Positions 27,918 to 37,501 of a DNA stretch of 64,000 nt are shown piece after piece. Numbering within the stretch: position 1 is the stretch's first letter; each line of letters opens with the position of its first letter. Position numbers and translations under genes: made by a program. Under the pieces are notes generated by a model. It did not search any database. It worked only from the letters and a program-made list of their open reading frames with translations, and was not told the origin of the DNA. This DNA comes from Flavobacteriaceae bacterium (GTDB lineage Bacteria > Bacteroidota > Bacteroidia > Flavobacteriales > Flavobacteriaceae): NCBI GenBank assembly GCA_016780345.1, contig JADHLZ010000001.1, positions 1 through 64,000 on the forward strand. The letters run 5' to 3'.

Positions 27918-29045
27918 ATGAAAAAGCATACATGGACTATAATACTAATACTAGCAGTGTTAAATATTAACGCACAAAAAAGAAAAGAATTTTTTAAAAG
28001 TCCTGAGGGAGTATTTTATGTTTCATCGGATTTACATATTCATAGTGTATTTTCAGATGGAGTTGTATGGCCAACTGTTAGGGTAGATGAAGCTTTGAGA
28101 GATAGTATAGATTTAATATCACTGACAGAACATTTAGAATATCAATCTCATTTGTATGATATACCTCACAATAACAGAAATAGATCATTTCAAATTGCTG
28201 ATGAATATGTACAGAAACGTCCATTATCCATAGTTCATGGAACAGAAATTACAAAACCAATGCCACCAGGTCACTTTAACGCTATTTTTATTAAAGACGC
28301 CAATAAATTTTTTGGTAATGATAAAGAGCCATTGAATTTTATTGACGCAATTAATGAGGCAAATAATCAAGGAGCTTTTGTTTTTTGGAATCACCCGATG
28401 TGGGAAGCTAATAGAAGCGATGGAATAGCAAAACTTGATCCTATTCACATTGATGTTATTAATAATAAATTATTGCATGGTATTGAAGTTGTAAACTTTG
28501 ATACATTCTCAGAAGAAGCAATGCAAATTGCAATTGAAAATGAATTAACAATGATGGGAACTAGTGATGTTCATGTATTAATAGAATGGGATTTTAATAT
28601 TGAAAAAGAAAGTTTTCACAGACCAATAACATTTATAATGTCAAAAAACAGAACAATGAAATCTGTAAGAGATGCTTTATTTAATGGAGATACATTTATT
28701 TGGTATAGAGATTTAATTATTGGTAAGTCAAAAAACTTAAAGCAAGTAATAGAAAATAATTTGGAGGTTATTTCTAAAGGATATGAATATAATAATAGAA
28801 AAGTTGAAATTTTACAATTAGAGTTCATAAATAAATCAGTAGCTCCAATTAGTCTAAACTATATTGGAGATTATACATTTCATAATGACTACAAATACAT
28901 TGAGCTTGAACCAAAATCTAGTAAAAATATATTTGTCAAAACAAAAAAAATTGAAAATAAAATTGAATTAGAGTTTGAAGTTTTAAATTACGTGGTAGCA
29001 CCCAAAACAAATCTAAAAACAATAAAAACAATAAACATTCAATAA
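27918..29045 (+). CDS. Secreted PHP-domain phosphodiesterase (Sb-PDE-like)
   Basis: A 375-residue exported protein with a signal peptide ending near 'NINAQ'. The PHP metal motifs are intact: 'SDLHIHSVFSDG', 'SLTEHLEYQSH', 'FWNHPMWEAN' and 'GTSDVHVLIEWDF'. After about residue 270 there is a beta-rich C-terminal domain. The family is annotated after a phosphodiesterase from Sphingobium that acts on organophosphate diesters. A role in periplasmic phosphate scavenging is plausible but inferred. The gene stands alone, with a 157-base divergent gap before it in which I see no clear promoter. Confidence 0.82.
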   Translation: MKKHTWTIILILAVLNINAQKRKEFFKSPEGVFYVSSDLHIHSVFSDGVVWPTVRVDEALRDSIDLISLTEHLEYQSHLYDIPHNNRNRSFQIADEYVQKRPLSIVHGTEITKPMPPGHFNAIFIKDANKFFGNDKEPLNFIDAINEANNQGAFVFWNHPMWEANRSDGIAKLDPIHIDVINNKLLHGIEVVNFDTFSEEAMQIAIENELTMMGTSDVHVLIEWDFNIEKESFHRPITFIMSKNRTMKSVRDALFNGDTFIWYRDLIIGKSKNLKQVIENNLEVISKGYEYNNRKVEILQLEFINKSVAPISLNYIGDYTFHNDYKYIELEPKSSKNIFVKTKKIENKIELEFEVLNYVVAPKTNLKTIKTINIQ

Positions 29046-29091
29046 AAAGATTTTATTTTGATAAAATTTTAGAGTAAATATTAAAATTAGA

Positions 29092-29538
29092 TTACTGTAA
29101 TTCAATATCCAAAACCATTTTTTTATAAAATTTAAAAGAACCTTCACTAAAATTTGGTTTTCTAAATCTTATTTTTTTTTTTGTAGAAAAACCATATTGT
29201 TCAATAGGCATACCAATAAAGTTTTTGTCTAAAATATTATTTGAGTTTTGATCCAATAAAATTGAAATAAAATAAACACCTTTGGGGAGATTAATTGTTT
29301 TAGAAAACTTTTTTTTTTCTACCCATTCTTTAAAGCCATAATCAAAACCCTCTTTTTGACCTAAACTATTAGTAACGTTGCCATTCCAATAAGAAGGATT
29401 TGACCAAACTGCAATCACTAAATTTCCTTCAGATTCTATATTGGATATATTTAATTGTAACTCAAATAATTCTGGATTGTTTTGAGAAAATAATTTGAAA
29501 TATATTGTTAAAATAATGAAAACAAAAATTTTATACAT
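29092..29538 (-). CDS. DUF2141 exported protein
   Basis: A 148-residue protein with a signal peptide (cleavage after 'FKLFSQ'). It matches the DUF2141 pattern: 'LQLNISNIESEGNLVIAVWSNPSYW', 'INLPKGVYFISILLDQNSNNILDKNFIGMPIEQYGFS'. This is a beta-sandwich family of unknown function found in periplasm or outer membrane fractions. It starts 13 bases downstream of tRNA-Arg on the same strand. Confidence 0.85.
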   Translation of the reverse strand: MYKIFVFIILTIYFKLFSQNNPELFELQLNISNIESEGNLVIAVWSNPSYWNGNVTNSLGQKEGFDYGFKEWVEKKKFSKTINLPKGVYFISILLDQNSNNILDKNFIGMPIEQYGFSTKKKIRFRKPNFSEGSFKFYKKMVLDIELQ

Positions 29539-29551
29539 AAATCATTTTAAG

Positions 29552-29625
29552 TGACCCAGGGAGGATTCGAACCTCCAACCGTCAGAGCCGAAATCTGATA
29601 TTCTATCCAGTTGAACTACTGGGCC
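29552..29625 (-). tRNA. tRNA-Arg, anticodon UCG
   Basis: A 74-base cloverleaf on the minus strand. Acceptor stem GGCCCAG/CTGGGTC with discriminator A; D stem GTTC/GAAT; anticodon stem TCAGA/TCTGA with loop TTTCGGC giving anticodon TCG (reads CGA and probably other CGN); five-base variable loop; T stem GGAGG/CCTCC with loop TTCGAAT. CCA is not encoded. Its 5' end is five bases after the yqeY stop, so it may be processed from the transcript that carries yqeY. Confidence 0.97.
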
Positions 29626-29630
29626 AAAAA

Positions 29631-30080
29631 TTAAGACAACTTTGAACGAACTATATTAGAAATAGTTTTTCCATCGGCTTTTCCAGAAAGCTGGTTAGAT
29701 GCAATTCCCATTACTTTACCCATATCTTTCATTCCATGAGCACCACATTGATCTATTATTTTAGAAATAATTTTTTCAATTTCATCATGATCTAATTGTT
29801 TAGGTAAAAAACTCTCAATTACTTTAGACTGATTGAGTTCTAAATCAGCAAGCTCTAACCTGTTTTGATTAGAATATATTTCAGCACTTTCTTTTCTTTG
29901 TTTAACTAATTTTTTTAATATTTTAATTTCATCAGATTCACTAATTTCTCCACCAGAATTTTTTTGTGTTTTTGCTAGTAAAAGAGCTGATTTAATAGCC
30001 CTTAAAGACTCTAACTCGTCTTTATTCTTATTTTTCATAGCCTTAATAATTGAGCTTGAAATATTTTCTAGTAATCCCAT
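29631..30080 (-). CDS. GatB/YqeY domain protein
   Basis: A 149-residue helical protein of the YqeY family, which resembles the tRNA-binding tail of the GatB amidotransferase subunit. Typical parts are 'IIKAMKNKNKDELESLRAIKSALLLA', 'LKKLVKQRKESAEIYSNQNR' and 'GMKDMGKVMGIASNQLSGKADGKTIS'. Function is not established; it may act in tRNA-dependent amidation or RNA binding. It lies 15 bases downstream of ftsZ and 5 bases before tRNA-Arg. Confidence 0.92.
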   Translation of the reverse strand: MGLLENISSSIIKAMKNKNKDELESLRAIKSALLLAKTQKNSGGEISESDEIKILKKLVKQRKESAEIYSNQNRLELADLELNQSKVIESFLPKQLDHDEIEKIISKIIDQCGAHGMKDMGKVMGIASNQLSGKADGKTISNIVRSKLS

Positions 30081-30095
30081 AGTTATTAATTAGAG

Positions 30096-31898
30096 TTAAT
30101 CAACATTATCATGTAAAAATGAATTGTTAGTTCTCAATGTAACTTCACCATTTGAATCCTCAGTTAATGAAGTACGAGAAACATTAACTTTTTCAACATC
30201 ATCTAAAGTTATTCCTGCGCGTTTGAAAGCAGGTTCATTTTCCAACGACTTTAGGTTTTTTAATTTTGAAAAGTTATAATTATATTCTTTTAATTTAATT
30301 TTTCTTTCCTCAATTCTTTTTGCTAATCCATCTGCAATAGAACTGTTCAATGGATTCAGAATTAATTCAGATTCTTTTTTATCTTCATCAACTGTTGAAT
30401 TAAAGGGTTTGGAGTAATCATCACAGCTATATTTATTAAATTTTGATCCATTAAATTCAGTTACAGGAATAATATGAATTGGATTATTGACTTCTATTTC
30501 ATTAATATCCTCTGTAAGTTCATGAATAATTTTATCTGAATCTAAATCCTGTTTTTTAATTGGCATATCAAAATCTAAAGATACTTGATCTTTTGGTCTC
30601 ACTTCTTCAGCAGATAAAACTTCTATTTGATTTATTTTATTAGTGATATCATTAATTTCAATTTGATCTTCATTTATTTCCAAATTTGGATGAACTTCTT
30701 CATATTTAACATCAAAATCATTAATTTGAATTTTAGCTTCATCATCATCAAGGTCTAAATTAGAATTTTTAAAATCAATTGTATCATATTCAAACTTAAA
30801 TTCTAAAGAATTACCCAATGATTGTTTTGAAGATAAATTCTGAATATACCCACCATTTTCATCAAGACTATGAATTATTTTTTTTGGTTCAGAATGAATA
30901 ATTTCTTCCTGTTGATTTGGATCAAATCCAGTTGCTATAACTGTGACTGAAATTGAATTTTCCAAATTCAAATCTTCCCCGACACCCATTATAATATTAG
31001 CACTGTGACCAGCTTTTTCTTGAATGTAATCATTAATTATTCCAATTTCATCAATAGTAATTTCATCTTGTCCTGAAACAATTAATAACAAAACATTTTT
31101 TGCACCTTTAATTCTGTTATCGTTTAGTAATGGAGAATCTAAAGCTGATGAAATGGCTTCAATTGACCTCTTTGATCCTGAAGATTTTGCTGAACCCATT
31201 ATAGCATTTCCACTATTAGATAACACAGTTTTAGCATCTTTTAAATCAATATTTTGAGTATAGTGGTGGGTAATTACTTCAGCAATTCCTTTAGAGGCTG
31301 TTGCAAGAACTTCATCTGCCTTAGCAAAACCTTCTTTAAACCCCAAATTTCCATAAATATCTCTTAATTTATTATTATTAATTACTATTAAAGCATCAAC
31401 TTCATTCTTTAACTTATCTATTCCTTTTTTAGCTTGTTCCTCTCTAATTTTCCCTTCAAATTGAAATGGCATAGTTACAATTCCAACTGTTAAAATATCC
31501 ATCTCTTTTGCTAATTTGGAAATTACTGGTGCTGCTCCTGTTCCAGTTCCTCCACCCATACCTGCTGTTATAAAAACCATTTTAGTATTGGTTTCTAACA
31601 TTTTTTTTAAGTCATCAAAACTTTCAACAGCAGCTTTTTCTCCTATCTCTGGATTAGCACCTGCACCAAGACCTTCGGTTAGAGATATCCCTAATTGAAT
31701 TTTATTTTCTACTCTACTATTTTCTAAAGCTTGTGAGTCAGTGTTACAAACTACAAAATCTACTCCTTTGATTCCTTTAGAGTGCATATAGTTGATAGCG
31801 TTGCTTCCACCACCTCCTACACCAATCACTTTAATTACATTACTCTTATTTTTGGGTAAATCGAAAGGTAAATTGTTAATTTCTGGATTTAGTTGCAT
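30096..31898 (-). CDS. ftsZ: Cell division protein FtsZ
   Basis: Tubulin-like GTPase forming the Z ring. The GTPase core is normal: 'KVIGVGGGGSNAINYM', the tubulin signature 'GGGTGTGAAPVISKLA' and T7-loop 'NDNRI'-region residues. At 600 residues it is much longer than E. coli FtsZ (383) because of an acidic disordered linker of about 200 residues after residue 330, a common trait in Bacteroidota. Near the end is 'FKRAGITLDDVEKVNVSRTSL'. It is the last dcw gene and starts 8 bases after ftsA. Confidence 0.97.
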   Translation of the reverse strand: MQLNPEINNLPFDLPKNKSNVIKVIGVGGGGSNAINYMHSKGIKGVDFVVCNTDSQALENSRVENKIQLGISLTEGLGAGANPEIGEKAAVESFDDLKKMLETNTKMVFITAGMGGGTGTGAAPVISKLAKEMDILTVGIVTMPFQFEGKIREEQAKKGIDKLKNEVDALIVINNNKLRDIYGNLGFKEGFAKADEVLATASKGIAEVITHHYTQNIDLKDAKTVLSNSGNAIMGSAKSSGSKRSIEAISSALDSPLLNDNRIKGAKNVLLLIVSGQDEITIDEIGIINDYIQEKAGHSANIIMGVGEDLNLENSISVTVIATGFDPNQQEEIIHSEPKKIIHSLDENGGYIQNLSSKQSLGNSLEFKFEYDTIDFKNSNLDLDDDEAKIQINDFDVKYEEVHPNLEINEDQIEINDITNKINQIEVLSAEEVRPKDQVSLDFDMPIKKQDLDSDKIIHELTEDINEIEVNNPIHIIPVTEFNGSKFNKYSCDDYSKPFNSTVDEDKKESELILNPLNSSIADGLAKRIEERKIKLKEYNYNFSKLKNLKSLENEPAFKRAGITLDDVEKVNVSRTSLTEDSNGEVTLRTNNSFLHDNVD

Positions 31899-31906
31899 AA
31901 TTATAT

Positions 31907-33208
31907 TTATTCGGCGTTATCTAAAAAGTTTTTTATTTTTTCTGTAAATTGATCAAGGATTGATTTTCTTTGCTTTTCTTTATTAACTTGTTCTTTAAAT
32001 TCTTTTTTTTCAAGAACATTAAAATCTTCTTTATATATGCTATTTTTTCTAATTTTAGTAGAGTTCATAACTAATCCAACAGCTGTTGCATACATTGGAC
32101 TTGAAATATCAATTGAATTATTTCCTGCTAGATGTTCGCTTGGATGACCTAGCCTTGTATCCATTCCAGTAATATACTCAACAAGTTGTTTTAAATGCTT
32201 CAACTGACTTCCTCCTCCTGTTAAAACGATACCAGCTATTAATTTCTTTTTTTGTTCTTCATGTCCATAATTTTTAATTTCAATATAAACTTGTTCAATA
32301 ATTTCTATAACTCTGGCATGAATAATTTTTGATAAATTTTTTAAACTAATTTCTTTAGGGTCTCTTCCTCTTAATCCTGGAATAGATACAATTTCATTCT
32401 CTTTGTTTTCACCAGGCCAAGCTGAACCAAACTTAATTTTGAGTAATTCAGCTTGTTTTTCAATAATAGAACATCCCTCTTTTATATCATCAGTGATGAC
32501 ATTTCCTCCAAAAGGAATTACTGATGTATGTCTTATTATGCCATCTTTAAATATTGCTAAATCAGTGGTTCCTCCACCAATATCTATTAATGCCACTCCA
32601 GCCTCTTTCTCTTCTTGACTTAATACTGCATCAGAGGATGCTATTGGTTCTAAAGTTATTCCTTCAAAATCTATTCCTGCACTTTTAATACATCTTGCAA
32701 TGTTTTTTATAGATGAAACTTGACCAACTACAACATGAAAATTAGCTTCAAGTCTCCCGCCAAACATTCCAATAGGTTCTTTAATCTCAGCTTGGCCATC
32801 AACCTTATAATCTTGCGGAAGAACATGAATTATTTCTTCTCCAGGAAGCATAACTAACTTATGTACCTGATTGATTAATTTATCTAAATCATCATCATTT
32901 ATAACATTGTCAGAGTTTGTTCTAGTTATATAATCACTATGTTGCAAACTTCTAATATGCTGTCCAGCAATACCAACAACTACTTTGTTAATTTTTTCAG
33001 ATGAATTGAGTTCTGCTTCATTAACAGCAGCTTGTATAGACTGTATGGTTTGAGTAATGTTATTTACCACTCCTCTGTGAACCCCTAGACTTTTAGATTT
33101 TCCAATTCCAACTATTTTTAATTTACCATACTCATTTAAGGATCCAATAAGAGCTACAATCTTAGTAGTTCCAATATCTAAACCGACATATATATTTTTA
33201 TAATTCAT
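31907..33208 (-). CDS. ftsA: Cell division protein FtsA
   Basis: Actin-like membrane tether for FtsZ, 433 residues. Nucleotide-binding blocks are 'VGLDIGTTKIVALIG', 'LIDIGGGTTDLAIF' and 'GIVLTGGGSQLKHLKQLVE'. The 1C domain lies around 85-165 ('EEIIHVLPQDYKVD'). The Lys-rich C-terminus 'SILDQFTEKIKNFLDN' fits the amphipathic membrane-targeting helix. It begins two bases after ftsQ. Confidence 0.97.
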   Translation of the reverse strand: MNYKNIYVGLDIGTTKIVALIGSLNEYGKLKIVGIGKSKSLGVHRGVVNNITQTIQSIQAAVNEAELNSSEKINKVVVGIAGQHIRSLQHSDYITRTNSDNVINDDDLDKLINQVHKLVMLPGEEIIHVLPQDYKVDGQAEIKEPIGMFGGRLEANFHVVVGQVSSIKNIARCIKSAGIDFEGITLEPIASSDAVLSQEEKEAGVALIDIGGGTTDLAIFKDGIIRHTSVIPFGGNVITDDIKEGCSIIEKQAELLKIKFGSAWPGENKENEIVSIPGLRGRDPKEISLKNLSKIIHARVIEIIEQVYIEIKNYGHEEQKKKLIAGIVLTGGGSQLKHLKQLVEYITGMDTRLGHPSEHLAGNNSIDISSPMYATAVGLVMNSTKIRKNSIYKEDFNVLEKKEFKEQVNKEKQRKSILDQFTEKIKNFLDNAE

Positions 33209-33210
33209 AT

Positions 33211-33918
33211 TTAACTTCTTTGAATTATGACCTGATTTTTAAAATTTAAATTAATTATATCAATACTATCTAAAATCCCTGAATTATAAACTTTATTAAA
33301 AAACAATTCATATTTTTTAAACTTTGATTCATAATTATCAAAATCATTAATTAATATTTTATATTTAAAAAAATTTAATCCAAAAATTAAATTATTTTTT
33401 GAAAGTTCAAGTGAGGCAATATGGTTTTTTAGAAATTTATTTTGTTCAATAAATTTACCTAAATCTCCTATTTTCAACATATCAATTGAATCTATTTGAC
33501 TCAAAATTAATGGAACAGATTTAGAAAAATTGTTAGATAAAGGCATCTTTTTTCCATCTTCATCAACATAATACTTTTTACCAAGAACTCTAAACACAGG
33601 GTTTTTCTCTTTAATATTTACTTCAATTTTACCATCAACAGAAATTGAAACATCAGCATTTTTAATGTAATTATTAGATAAAATTGCGAGTTCAATATTT
33701 TTCAAATTTAATTTACTTTTTAAGATTTTATTTGAAAATAAATTGGTTTGTTTTAACAATTTATTAACCGAATCTTTTGATGAAAACTTAAAGTTCGTTT
33801 GATCGAAAAATATGTTCTCATTTAGAACATTTATTTTATTATTTCTTTGAAAACTATAAAGTGTCAATAAAACTAATAAGAATAATAAAGCTGATATTTT
33901 AAAATTATCAAAAGTCAT
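33211..33918 (-). CDS. ftsQ: Cell division protein FtsQ/DivIB
   Basis: A 235-residue bitopic divisome protein with one membrane segment near residues 8-22 ('ISALLFLLVLLTLYSF'), then a POTRA-like domain ('NIELAILSNNYIKNADVSISVDGKIEVNIKEKNPVFRV') and a beta domain. Sequence conservation is low, as usual, but the position between murC and ftsA and the POTRA pattern support the call. It overlaps murC by four bases (ATGA-type). Confidence 0.9.
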   Translation of the reverse strand: MTFDNFKISALLFLLVLLTLYSFQRNNKINVLNENIFFDQTNFKFSSKDSVNKLLKQTNLFSNKILKSKLNLKNIELAILSNNYIKNADVSISVDGKIEVNIKEKNPVFRVLGKKYYVDEDGKKMPLSNNFSKSVPLILSQIDSIDMLKIGDLGKFIEQNKFLKNHIASLELSKNNLIFGLNFFKYKILINDFDNYESKFKKYELFFNKVYNSGILDSIDIINLNFKNQVIIQRS

Positions 33919-35255
33919 AATAATTCAATTTTTTGTTTTATTGATTGGACTTCATCAGAAATATCACCGGCTCCCATAATAACAAACACATCAGACTTAG
34001 AATTTATTAAACAACTTGAAAGATTTGATTTTTTTGAAATTAATTTGTGCTTATTTTTTATTTTTTTCAATAAAGCTTTAGAATCAATATTATCTATTGG
34101 TTGTTCTCTGGCTGGATAAATATCAGTCAGTATTATTTCGTCAAAATCCGATAAACTTTCTGCAAATTGATCCATAAAATCTCTGGTTCTTGTATATAAG
34201 TGAGGTTGAAAAACAGCAGTAATTTTTTTACCAGGATATATTTCTTTTACGGATTTTTTAACTGCATCAATTTCACTGGGGTGGTGCGCATAATCATCAA
34301 TAATTACTTTTGGAGATTTTAAAACATATGTAAATCTTCTTTTAACTCCCTCAAATGTTGATAATGATTTTTTGATATTTTCACTATCAATACCCAAATT
34401 ATTTCCAATAGCAAAAGCTACTAGAGCATTTAAAGCATTATGTCTTCCAGGCATTTTAAATTGAATACTAATTTTTGAATTTTTAAAATTAATATCAAAT
34501 AAAACTATTTGATTAACAATTCTATAATTAGAAATAAAATAGTCTGATTTTGATTTAAAGCCATAAGTCAATCCATTCATTGAAATTGTATCATTTACAA
34601 AAAGAAAACCATCTTTTTTAATATTATTTTTAAAATGATTAAATGATTTTTTCAAATCCTTTTCATTTTCATAAATATCTAAGTGATCAGGATCTATAGA
34701 TGTTATACAAGCAATATTTGGATTAAGGGTCAAAAAAGATCTGTCAAATTCATCAGCTTCAACTAAAATTATTTCACTTCCATTTTGTATTAAATTAGTA
34801 TTATAGTTTTCAGAAATACCACCTATAAACGATGTAAAATTCAAACCGTTATCAAATAGAATATGCGATAATATTGAAGAGGTTGTAGTTTTTCCGTGAG
34901 TTCCTGCTATTGCAATACAGAATTTATCTTTAGAAATTTCACCTAATAATTCTGATCTTTTTATAATTACAAAACCACGCTCTTTAAAAAAAGTAAATTG
35001 ATTATTACTATGAGGAATTGCTGGTGTATAAACAATTAAAGTATTGTCTTTATTCAAAAATGATTTAGGAATAGTTTTAAATTTATCATCAAAGTTAATT
35101 ATAGCGCCTCCTTTAATTAATGTATCAGTTATTTTAGATTTTACTTTATCATATCCCCCAACTGCTTTATTTTGATTAATTAGATACAAAGCTAGGGATG
35201 ACATTCCTATGCCACCTATTCCTAAAAAATATATGTTTTTATAATTTTCAAGCAT
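33915..35255 (-). CDS. murC: UDP-N-acetylmuramate--L-alanine ligase
   Basis: It adds the first amino acid to UDP-MurNAc. It has 446 residues. The N-terminal Rossmann motif is 'YFLGIGGIGMSSLALYL', the ATP-binding P-loop 'IAGTHGKTTTSSILSHIL', then 'VEADEFDRSFL', 'CITSIDPDHLDIY' and 'GVKRRFTYV' with 'IDDYAHHPSEI'. It overlaps murG by 8 bases and ftsQ by four. Confidence 0.97.
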   Translation of the reverse strand: MLENYKNIYFLGIGGIGMSSLALYLINQNKAVGGYDKVKSKITDTLIKGGAIINFDDKFKTIPKSFLNKDNTLIVYTPAIPHSNNQFTFFKERGFVIIKRSELLGEISKDKFCIAIAGTHGKTTTSSILSHILFDNGLNFTSFIGGISENYNTNLIQNGSEIILVEADEFDRSFLTLNPNIACITSIDPDHLDIYENEKDLKKSFNHFKNNIKKDGFLFVNDTISMNGLTYGFKSKSDYFISNYRIVNQIVLFDINFKNSKISIQFKMPGRHNALNALVAFAIGNNLGIDSENIKKSLSTFEGVKRRFTYVLKSPKVIIDDYAHHPSEIDAVKKSVKEIYPGKKITAVFQPHLYTRTRDFMDQFAESLSDFDEIILTDIYPAREQPIDNIDSKALLKKIKNKHKLISKKSNLSSCLINSKSDVFVIMGAGDISDEVQSIKQKIELL

Positions 35256-36342
35256 AGTTTATTGTTCTTAAAATATAATTAACTATTTCATTCGAAGCGT
35301 TAGGTTTAGCTAATTTTTGAATTGAACTGGCCAATTGATTTGAATATTTTTCATCTAAAAATATTCTATTAAATACTTTAAAAAACTTGCTATTTAATTC
35401 TTTTTCATAAATCATTTCAGCAGATTTTAGCTTTACTAGTGAAAGAGCATTTTTTGTTTGATGATCTTCAGCTACATTTGGTGATGGTATAAAAATTACT
35501 GGCTTTCCTACAATACACAATTCAGAAATTATACTAGCACCAGCTCTAGATATTATTATATCCGAGGCCTTATAAGCATAATCCATTTTATCAATAAAAG
35601 ATTTTACAATTACTTTTTCAGAACATAAATTGGAATACTTTTCATATTCTCTTAATCCACATTGCCAAATAATTTGTGTATCATTACTTAAAACTTTTTT
35701 TAAATTTTCCTTAATAAATTGATTAATTTTTGTAGCTCCAAGGCTTCCGCCCAAAACTAAAATTGTCTTTTTTGATAAACTTAAATTAAAATAATTTATT
35801 GCTTGTTCTTTACTCAAATCATTATTATAAATATTTTTTCTAACTGGATTGCCTGTAAAAATTAAATTTTTATTTGAAAAATACTTTTCCATGTCAGGAT
35901 AAGCCACACATATATATTTTGCATTTGAAGACAAGATTTTATTAGTTAGTCCTGGGTAAGAATTTTGTTCTTGAATAATTGTTGGGATATTTAATTTAGA
36001 TGCAATATATAACAGTGGACCGCTGGCAAAACCGCCTGTACCAATAACACAACTTGGATTAAATTTTTTAATAATAAAATATGATTTAATTAAACTAAAA
36101 ATAATTTTAAAAGGAATTAATAAATTGGAAAGATTTAGACTTCTTTTGAAACCTGATATCCATAAACCCCTTATTCGATATCCATTCTCAGGAACTTTTT
36201 TCATTTCCATTCTATTTTTAGCGCCTACAAATTCAATTTCAATATTTTTAACCCTTAGTGATAATTCATTTGCAATAGAAATTGCTGGATATATATGCCC
36301 ACCTGTTCCTCCACCTGAAAATAAAAACTTATGCTGTTTCAC
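35248..36342 (-). CDS. murG: UDP-GlcNAc:lipid I N-acetylglucosaminyltransferase MurG
   Basis: It makes lipid II by adding GlcNAc to lipid I at the inner face of the membrane. 364 residues of GT-B fold: 'FSGGGTGGHIYPAISIANEL', 'GTGGFASGPLLYIA', 'IIQEQNSYPGLTNKIL', 'VLGGSLGATKINQFI' and 'IISRAGASIISELCIVGKPVIFIPSPNVAEDHQ'. It starts with GTG, 14 bases inside the end of ftsW. Confidence 0.97.
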   Translation of the reverse strand: MKQHKFLFSGGGTGGHIYPAISIANELSLRVKNIEIEFVGAKNRMEMKKVPENGYRIRGLWISGFKRSLNLSNLLIPFKIIFSLIKSYFIIKKFNPSCVIGTGGFASGPLLYIASKLNIPTIIQEQNSYPGLTNKILSSNAKYICVAYPDMEKYFSNKNLIFTGNPVRKNIYNNDLSKEQAINYFNLSLSKKTILVLGGSLGATKINQFIKENLKKVLSNDTQIIWQCGLREYEKYSNLCSEKVIVKSFIDKMDYAYKASDIIISRAGASIISELCIVGKPVIFIPSPNVAEDHQTKNALSLVKLKSAEMIYEKELNSKFFKVFNRIFLDEKYSNQLASSIQKLAKPNASNEIVNYILRTINYA

Positions 36343-37501
36343 TTAATATATTTATAGGACTATTAGAATTTACTTCATTATTTTTCTTATTTGAACTTAC
36401 ACTTAAAACTATTCCAAGTGCCAGAAATGTCATCCATATCGATGTTCCACCCGAACTTATTAGAGGAAGTGGCTGTCCAGTTACTGGAAAAAGTTGTACT
36501 GCTACCCCCATATTAATAAAAGCTTGAAAAATTATTGGTAATCCTACACCTAAAACCAATAATTGACCAAAGATTGAATCTGCTTTATATGATACAATTA
36601 TTATTCTAAAAAATAGAAGTAAGTAAAGGAAAAGAATTGAAAATGCTCCAATCGTTCCATATTCTTCAGTTATGATGGCATATATAAAATCTGAGGTGCT
36701 TTGAGGAAGTATATTTTTCATTGTACTCTTTCCAGCACCAACTCCAAAAACCATTCCTGATGCTATAGCAGATTTTGCTCTTAATATTTGATAATTATTT
36801 TCATTATTTTCTGAAGACATAAAGTTTTCTATTCTACTTACCCATGTATCAATCCTGTTAGGAATTAAGTCTGGATAACTTTTAATTGTAAAGAAAAAAA
36901 TAGAAAAAAGTATTAATCCTGAAAAACCAATTCCAAAAAGATATTTAAATGGATATCCACCAATAAATATTAGTGTGACAATCATGAAAAAAATCATAGC
37001 TGCAGTTGAAAAATTTGAAGGCAAAATCAAAAAAACAACTAAAATTATTGGAATCCATAATGGTATTATAGTTTTAGTAAAACTGTTTTTTTTGTTATAA
37101 TTTACTGATAAATATCTAGATATATACACCATTAATACAACTGTAGCAATTGACGATGGTTGAAATGATAAGCCTATTATTGGTAATTTTATCCATCTAC
37201 TTGCGTTAGCTCCATCAATTAAATTTCCCTGTATAGATGTAAAAAACAATAATAAAATTACCAATGGTAAACAAATCATTGATAATCCTTTAAAATATTT
37301 ATATGGAATTAGATGAGTACCATACATTATTACAATTCCAATAAAAACAATGGCAACGTGTTTTATTAAATTTGATAAAATAAATCCATTTCCAAAGTTT
37401 GAACTCGCACTGTAAATGGGTAAAAAAGAAAAAACAGCAAGTATTAAGACTATTGTCCAAATTATTTTATCTCCATTAATTTTTTCAAAAAATGTCTTCA
37501 T
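36329..37501 (-). CDS. ftsW: Peptidoglycan polymerase FtsW (SEDS family)
   Basis: Septal glycosyltransferase of the SEDS family, about 390 residues with around ten membrane helices. Family motifs are 'WIKLPIIGLSFQPSSIATVVLMVYISRYL', 'YQILRAKSAIASGMVFGVGAGKS', 'SDFIYAIITEEYGTIGA' and 'FPVTGQPLPLISSGGTSI'. I chose the ATG at 37501, which overlaps the murD stop (TGATG), rather than the GTG one codon earlier. Its partner is FtsI, encoded four genes upstream. Confidence 0.96.
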   Translation of the reverse strand: MKTFFEKINGDKIIWTIVLILAVFSFLPIYSASSNFGNGFILSNLIKHVAIVFIGIVIMYGTHLIPYKYFKGLSMICLPLVILLLFFTSIQGNLIDGANASRWIKLPIIGLSFQPSSIATVVLMVYISRYLSVNYNKKNSFTKTIIPLWIPIILVVFLILPSNFSTAAMIFFMIVTLIFIGGYPFKYLFGIGFSGLILFSIFFFTIKSYPDLIPNRIDTWVSRIENFMSSENNENNYQILRAKSAIASGMVFGVGAGKSTMKNILPQSTSDFIYAIITEEYGTIGAFSILFLYLLLFFRIIIVSYKADSIFGQLLVLGVGLPIIFQAFINMGVAVQLFPVTGQPLPLISSGGTSIWMTFLALGIVLSVSSNKKNNEVNSNSPINILSETA

